This document shows, in pieces, positions 59,101 to 64,000 of a DNA stretch of 64,000 nucleotides. The notes beneath the pieces are model-generated. The model was given only the letters and a program-made list of their open reading frames with translations. It had not been told where the DNA came from and made no database searches. Every line of letters starts with the position of its first letter. Position 1 is the first letter of the stretch. This DNA is from Eutypa lata (taxonomy: Eukaryota > Ascomycota > Sordariomycetes > Xylariales > Diatrypaceae): NCBI GenBank assembly GCA_022661535.1, contig JAKULF010000004.1, forward strand, positions 2,976,001 to 3,040,000. The letters are read 5' to 3'. Both the position numbers and the translations under genes were made by a program.

Positions 59101-62100
59101 TCAAGATGGCATGAACAAATACGTTGTTGAAGTCGAGGAGAATTCTACTGTAAAGGCTGCAAGACCAAGTTACACTCTTCCAAGGCTTGATGCCAACGCC
59201 ACGTATGTTGTGGCTGGTGGATTGGGTGATTTGGGTCAGAGACTGCTACGTCTTATGGCAAAGGCTGGCGGGCGATACTTCGTCACACTTTCCAGGAGTG
59301 GAGCCAGGCCGACTGAACGGGAAAATGTTGAAAAGGAACTCCAAAGCATTGGTCCCGGATCCCTACTGCACTGCGCAAAGTGTGATGTTTCCCAAGAGAC
59401 CAGCGTTAGAGCAGCATTGTCTGAGATCAAGGCTGCGGGGTTGCCCCCAGTCAAAGGTGTCATACAAGCCAGCGTTGCCCTTAGAGACTCGACTCTCGAT
59501 ACCATGACTGCTGAAGTGTTTGACGGTGTCCTTCAAGCAAAGGCATTTGGCACGATGAACCTTCAAAGGGTCTTCGCGAGGGAAGAAGATTTGACATTCT
59601 TCATTTCGCTTTCATCTGCAGTCAACATAATCGGTACAGCCGGGCAAGCCAACTACAATGCCGCAAACTCGCTACAGGATGCGCTTGCTCAATTCAACAA
59701 GAGTTCAAATTGTTTCTACATGACACTCAATATTGGTGTGATTGAAGATGGCGCGGTTAACAACACGGCCATTATCCAATCCTTACGACGACAAGGCTTG
59801 ACACCGATTCACCATGACGAATTGGCAGCTTTCTTCGAGTATTCTCTCAGCGCTGAGGCTCGTGAAGCTGGATGCCATCAGGCAGTGATCGGGTTCACTC
59901 CAGAAAGTCTAGCAGAAACTACGGCTGTCAGCGGTGCTGCTCACACACTCATGTTCACCCATGTTCGTCAAACAGCCAAAATACAAGCCGCGGATACCAG
60001 TGACGAGGCCATGACGTTCGAAGAACTCGTCGGCCAGACAGACGATAAGGATGAGATTGAGGCATTCGTAGCCCAAGTCATCGGCACTAAACTTGCAGAC
60101 CTCATGTCGATCGAGCCTGCTAGCGTAAATCTCGATGAGTCCATCACAGACTTTGGCCTTGATTCCCTGATTGCCATTGAGCTTCGCAACTGGATCATGA
60201 GGGAGTTCAGCGCCCCTATCCAATCTTCGGAAGTTCTCGACAGCCCGAATATTTGGAGCCTGGCACAGAAAGTGACCTTGCGCTCCAGCCTTACGGATGA
60301 CGACAACACCGACGCCGCTAGCAGCAGTGCGGCAATGCCGGCATCGACTCGGCCAACAACACGATCACCTTCTCAAGAACCACAGAAGAGGCTACGGCCC
60401 CTTCCCATCCCAGATCTCGCTGAGACCCTGCGCATGTTAGCTGACTCACGGAGAGCAATTTGCTCACCAGAAGAGTTGGAGGAGACGGAACGTGTTGTCG
60501 AGGAATTCACGCAATCAGGATTGGAACTACATAATACTCTAAAGACTAATCCATCCGGGCCCGACTCACGACTCGACTTTTACGACCGTCACATCCATCT
60601 GGAGCGTCGCGAACCTCTTCAAGATCACGCCCTCTTCTACCTTGGTCATCTCACCGACGGCGCTCCGGGGCACACCCAGGCTGAGCGAGCAGCTATCATT
60701 ACCGTGGCTGCGCTCAACTTCAAGAAGCGTCTTGAGAGCGGATTGCTCGAGCAAAACTCGCTCAACGATGTTGCGCTATGCATGGAGACGCTGCAGTGGC
60801 TGTTCCACACCTCGCAGGAGCCAGGGCAAGAAATCGACATAGCGCGCAAATACGCTTCCAATACCAACGTTGTAGTGATGCAAAGAGGTCACTTGTACGA
60901 GATTGCCGTGCACGAACAAGATGATTATGCATCGCTCAAGGGCCTGTTTGCCGACATCATCAGGTCTTCGGAGCAAGCTATGCCTCCCGTCTCTGTTTTA
61001 ACGTCCAAGAAGCGAGATGACTGGGCGGTGTTGCGCTCGCAGTTGAAGACCTTGGGCTCCAACGCTGCTACTCTGGAGGCTATCGAGTCTGCCGCGTTCG
61101 TCGTTTCCCTGGATGATACTGCGCCCCAAACTTCGTCGGAGCGGTGTACCTCGATTCTTCTCAACGACCGCCATCTCACGAATCGCTGGTTAGACAAGAT
61201 GCTGCAGTTCACCATTGCCGCCAACGGCGTGTCTTCGCTTGTGGGAGAAAACTCGAAGCTTGATGGACTGAGCGCGAGGCAGCTGAGCGAATACATCACT
61301 GACGAAATCTTCGGCACCCAGAGCGTGGGTGACAAGACAACCCCTCCCGCGTCTGCAATGCGCCGGCTCACCTTGGAGACGTCACCCGCCATTGCGCAAG
61401 CTATAAGCGAACAGACGGCGAGTAATCTAGCTCGCTACAAGACGATCGGAGCCACGCGCCGCCACTACGCTGCGCTGAACCGGTCTTTCCTTGGCAATAG
61501 GGGCCTGCGCTCCAAGGGCACGGTATTGATCGCCATACTCATGGCCACCCGCATGTTCTACGGCTACTTCGAGCCGGTCTGGGAGACGGTCACCGTGGCC
61601 AAATATGCCAAGGGTCGAATCGACTGGCTCCAGAGCCTAACTCCCGACATTGTGCGCTGGATCGAGGCTGCGCTGGGATTCAAGCAGGATGGCAAGGGCG
61701 ATGTTACGGATCTGGCGAGCAAGCTTAAGGATGCCGGTGCTGGCCACGTCCAGTCGCTGCGGCGCATTGCTGATGGTCGCGGATACGTGGAGCCTCTCTA
61801 TGCTCTCATGGGCGCCGCATTGAGCGAGGGAAAGCCGCTCCCGGCTTTGTTTGAGTCCTCTGCGTGGAAGTACAGCGACAGGCATCTTTCGCCGAAGATG
61901 GCAAAGACGGATTGTCTGGGATCCGGTGGCTACTTGCGCATGCAGGAGGGCGGGTTTCTGATGCCCAATCCGGATACGGTGTTTATACATTACGAGGTCC
62001 ATCACGCGGATCCGTTGGTTCTGGTTCAGGGGCGGGAGGAGGATGTTGCGCGCTTCGAGGGCTGTTTGGATGAAGCTATCGAGACTGTGCGGACTGTTAT

Positions 62101-62128
62101 TGAGCGAGGTCTGGTGGCCAAGGTATAA
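53114..62128 (+). CDS. sdnO: Highly reducing polyketide synthase with C-terminal carnitine-acyltransferase-like domain
   Basis: Two exons, 53114-53661 and 53818-62128, encoding 2952 residues. KS: Cys180 in DTGCSGG (split by the intron), His315 in EAHGTGT and His355 in NIGHLE. AT: GQGAQWAGMG, then Ser624 in GHSSGE. DH: His952 in LRDHVVDGLIVFPGAGY and Asp1145 in HPSTLD. A short methyltransferase remnant (about 1290-1410) has VMEISDGTGDAT for LEIGAGTGG and NTLRAT for NxLHAT. ER (about 1640-1950) is degenerate, GAASDIG replacing GGVG. KR is intact (GGLGDLGQ near 1983, Tyr2129). ACP: Ser2299 in GLDSL. From about 2370 a carnitine/choline acyltransferase domain follows (DRHLTNRWLDKMLQF), but its catalytic His is Asn2661 (GENSKLDG). 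It should build the acyl chain esterified to the sugar, probably an unsaturated chain given the poor ER. Assignment to sdnO rests on context. Confidence 0.92.
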
Positions 62129-63475
62129 AACTTTGGAGTCGCCTTGGTACTGTGTAAACCTAGAATTGTTTCTTTCTTTCTTGCTGTAGGTATTTGTCTT
62201 ATTTGAATCAAGTAAAATGTTCCCAGAACTACGCTTCTGTGTGTTTACGTGCAATCGTAGCGGCGAAGGCGTACGAGCGCCCGAATGCCTAAACTAATGA
62301 GTGAGTTAGCAGCCTTCCAGCGCTGTACTTACATACAATAACTACTCAGCGCAGGAAATAAAAAATTGGGTGAGATGAAACAATCTGCCAGTGGTTCTCA
62401 TTTCAGATGGTTCGCGCAAAGCAACCGGAACCTCTCGAGAAAAAATCACACCAAGTCGACTTCAACTTCACTTGTCTGCGGCCGGGCTTGAGTTTGGTGA
62501 ATAATGCCTCTAAATAAACCCATACATAAAACGTCTCTAATAGGGCTCTTGATTTTTGTTTGATGGATCAGTGAATTGCTTTGCCTTGCTTTGCTTGGCC
62601 AAGGAAGGCGGCTCTATTTTTGATGAAGACAATTAACTACCTAAAGCTTTACATTTATTTAGCGTTCTTTTGCAGATCACTTGCTATATTTGGTTTAGGT
62701 ATAACTAATAGTCGTCGTCAGAGGTGAAGCGATGTAACTAGAAAGCTACTATTTTGAAGCTATCCGTGCCACCCTAAATGAGGACCATGACACTCTTGAT
62801 AGTGTTGTAGCTTAGGTAACTTTTCTCAGTTGTAAGTGGCCTGAGGGGCATCAGGCCATCTGCCAGGCTCCGATAGAAAGCGGACGCATCTATACGCACA
62901 GGCCCCTAGATACGTCCTGTTTCTATCGGAGTTTGACAGGCCATACGCTGTTGATCGCTGAATGTACAGTCGACCAATGGCGAGGTGGCATCGATTTGAA
63001 CTAATATTGAAATTGGACCAATCTTATCATTCATAATATGAATTACTTACCTTTTAAGGCAATACGCATTGAGCACTTAAGACATCTGTTGTAGATTTTT
63101 GTAGACGCCATCTCGCTACTTCGGATGGTAATCTAACCCTAAACCACCTACATAGTTAGTTGTTTAAAATCATTTGTTAAGAAAAAACTGTAAACAGCTT
63201 CGGGACAATCATGAGAAAGTTAGGCTTTTGGGGTTTTTTTTGCTTGCCTCTACAGATCCTCCTTTTCAACCTCCTCAATATCTCATATACTGTTTCGGGA
63301 AGTTACCGAGAAGTTGCCGATTAAGGTAAAAGTAGTGGCTATGGGGCGGTGGGGACCTGGGTATCTCTTCCGCAGATCCCTCCCCCCTTATTACGTCAAA
63401 ACAAGCAATAAATGAAAAGTTGTGCCTATCGAAGCACGGGGTACGAGAAGTTCAAAACACGGTGAGAGCAAAACG
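62129..63475. other. Intergenic between PKS and FAD monooxygenase
   Basis: About 1.35 kb without a supported gene. It contains the inverted repeat listed separately and the promoter of the next gene. Confidence 0.5.
62854..62942. repeat. Imperfect inverted repeat with 26-base loop
   Basis: Left arm about 62854-62886 and right arm about 62913-62942 share the exact core CTCCGATAGAAA/TTTCTATCGGAG and GGACG/CGTCC, with a few mismatches and a bulge. The loop is itself partly self-complementary (ATCTATA and TAGATA). It could be a transcript hairpin or a small MITE remnant. Confidence 0.6.
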
Positions 63476-64000
63476 ATGAAGAACTGCAAGGTAATTGTGG
63501 TTGGCGGTGGTCCCGTGGGATTAGTTGCTGCTCATGCACTGCACCTCGCCGGCATTGACTTCGTGCTCCTCGAAAAGAGAGATCATATTGCCGACGATAC
63601 AGGTGCTAGTGTTGTTCTCGGTCCCGCCAGTCTACGGATCTTGTCGCAATTCGGCTTGCGCGAAGAGCTTGAAGACGCGGGTGCTGAGCTCGGACATGCG
63701 AAGTCGTTCACGCGTGAGGGCTACAAATTCAGAGATAGCACGCAAATAAGGCTACTAAAAGAATGGTTTGTGATATCGATAGTTGTTGCCATTGCGTTCC
63801 TCCAGAAACTAACAACCGATTTCCAGCCTCGGCAGTGCACAGTTAATCTTTCATCGACCCGATCTAGTGCGAATTCTCTATGAGGGTCTCCCGGCCAAAG
63901 AGAAGATTTTGACCCGGAAACGGGTGACGAAAGTCGAGGAGGGCGAGGATTCGGCCAGCGTCACTTGCGCAGATGGCAGCACCTTTGTTGGATCCGTCGT
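63476..64000 (+). CDS. FAD-dependent monooxygenase (PaxM/UbiH-type), truncated by window end
   Basis: Exon 1 spans 63476-63765; exon 2 begins at 63827 and runs off the window. The intron has a GTTTGT donor and a TTCCAG acceptor, in phase 2. The N-terminus is a Rossmann FAD-binding motif, [17 protein letters not shown] with the LLEKRD acidic strand end. [19 protein letters not shown] and, after splicing, [17 protein letters not shown] follow, characteristic of the aromatic-hydroxylase-like FAD monooxygenases found in fungal terpenoid clusters. Only about 154 residues are visible, so the GD motif and C-terminus cannot be checked. The sordarin cluster encodes an FAD-dependent oxidoreductase, sdnN, proposed for C9 oxidation and Baeyer-Villiger cleavage; this gene could be its counterpart, but the identification is tentative. 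Confidence 0.8.

Noticed and set aside
1..64000. CRISPR arrays, rRNA genes and complete transposable elements
   Set aside because: No direct-repeat/spacer pattern, no rRNA-like conserved stretch, and no transposase or reverse-transcriptase motif was seen on either strand.

Overview
This is fungal DNA. Genes are broken by short GT-AG introns of about 50-110 bases, the proteins are ascomycete families, and the intergenic DNA is AT-rich. The P450 content, the PKS type and the cluster identity point to a filamentous Sordariomycete, plausibly Xylariales or Sordariales; the species cannot be told from sequence alone.

Left flank (1 to about 12.3 kb): ordinary chromosome genes. These are an auxin-efflux-carrier-like membrane transporter (3759-5638), two poorly known membrane proteins on the minus strand (6601-7346 and 8037-8809) and a SUR7/PalI-type cortical membrane protein (9573-10337). 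A transition zone (12.3-22.2 kb) holds two intact P450 genes, a decayed P450 first exon and an intact Fe(II)/2-oxoglutarate dioxygenase, separated by long gene-poor stretches.

Core (22.9-64 kb): a biosynthetic gene cluster that I recognise from enzyme content and gene order as a sordarin/hypoxysordarin-type (sdn) diterpene glycoside cluster. In order: class I terpene synthase (sdnA), P450 (sdnB), GGPP synthase (sdnC), FkbM methyltransferase (sdnD), an MFS transporter, P450 (sdnE), P450 (sdnF), NTF2-like protein (sdnG, the norbornene-forming Diels-Alderase in sordaricin biosynthesis), P450 (sdnH), GDP-mannose 4,6-dehydratase (sdnI), glycosyltransferase (sdnJ), SDR (sdnK), methyltransferase-hydrolase didomain (sdnL), a possible small membrane ORF, a BAHD-type acyltransferase, a highly reducing PKS (sdnO) and the start of an FAD monooxygenase cut by the window edge.

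Proposed logic (inference from the published sdn scheme): SdnC makes GGPP and SdnA cyclises it to a cycloaraneosene-type hydrocarbon. The P450s oxidise it and SdnG closes the norbornene. SdnI plus SdnK make a GDP-6-deoxyhexose, SdnJ attaches it and SdnD O-methylates it. The PKS builds an acyl chain for the sugar.

The most unusual points are in the polyketide half. The PKS ends in a carnitine-acyltransferase-like domain whose catalytic His is replaced by Asn. Its ER and C-methyltransferase regions look degenerate. A separate methyltransferase-hydrolase protein lacks the hydrolase nucleophile Ser, and an HxxxD acyltransferase is divergently transcribed from the PKS. Together these suggest chain methylation and release in trans. 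No pathway regulator and no second elongation factor 2 gene is visible in the window.
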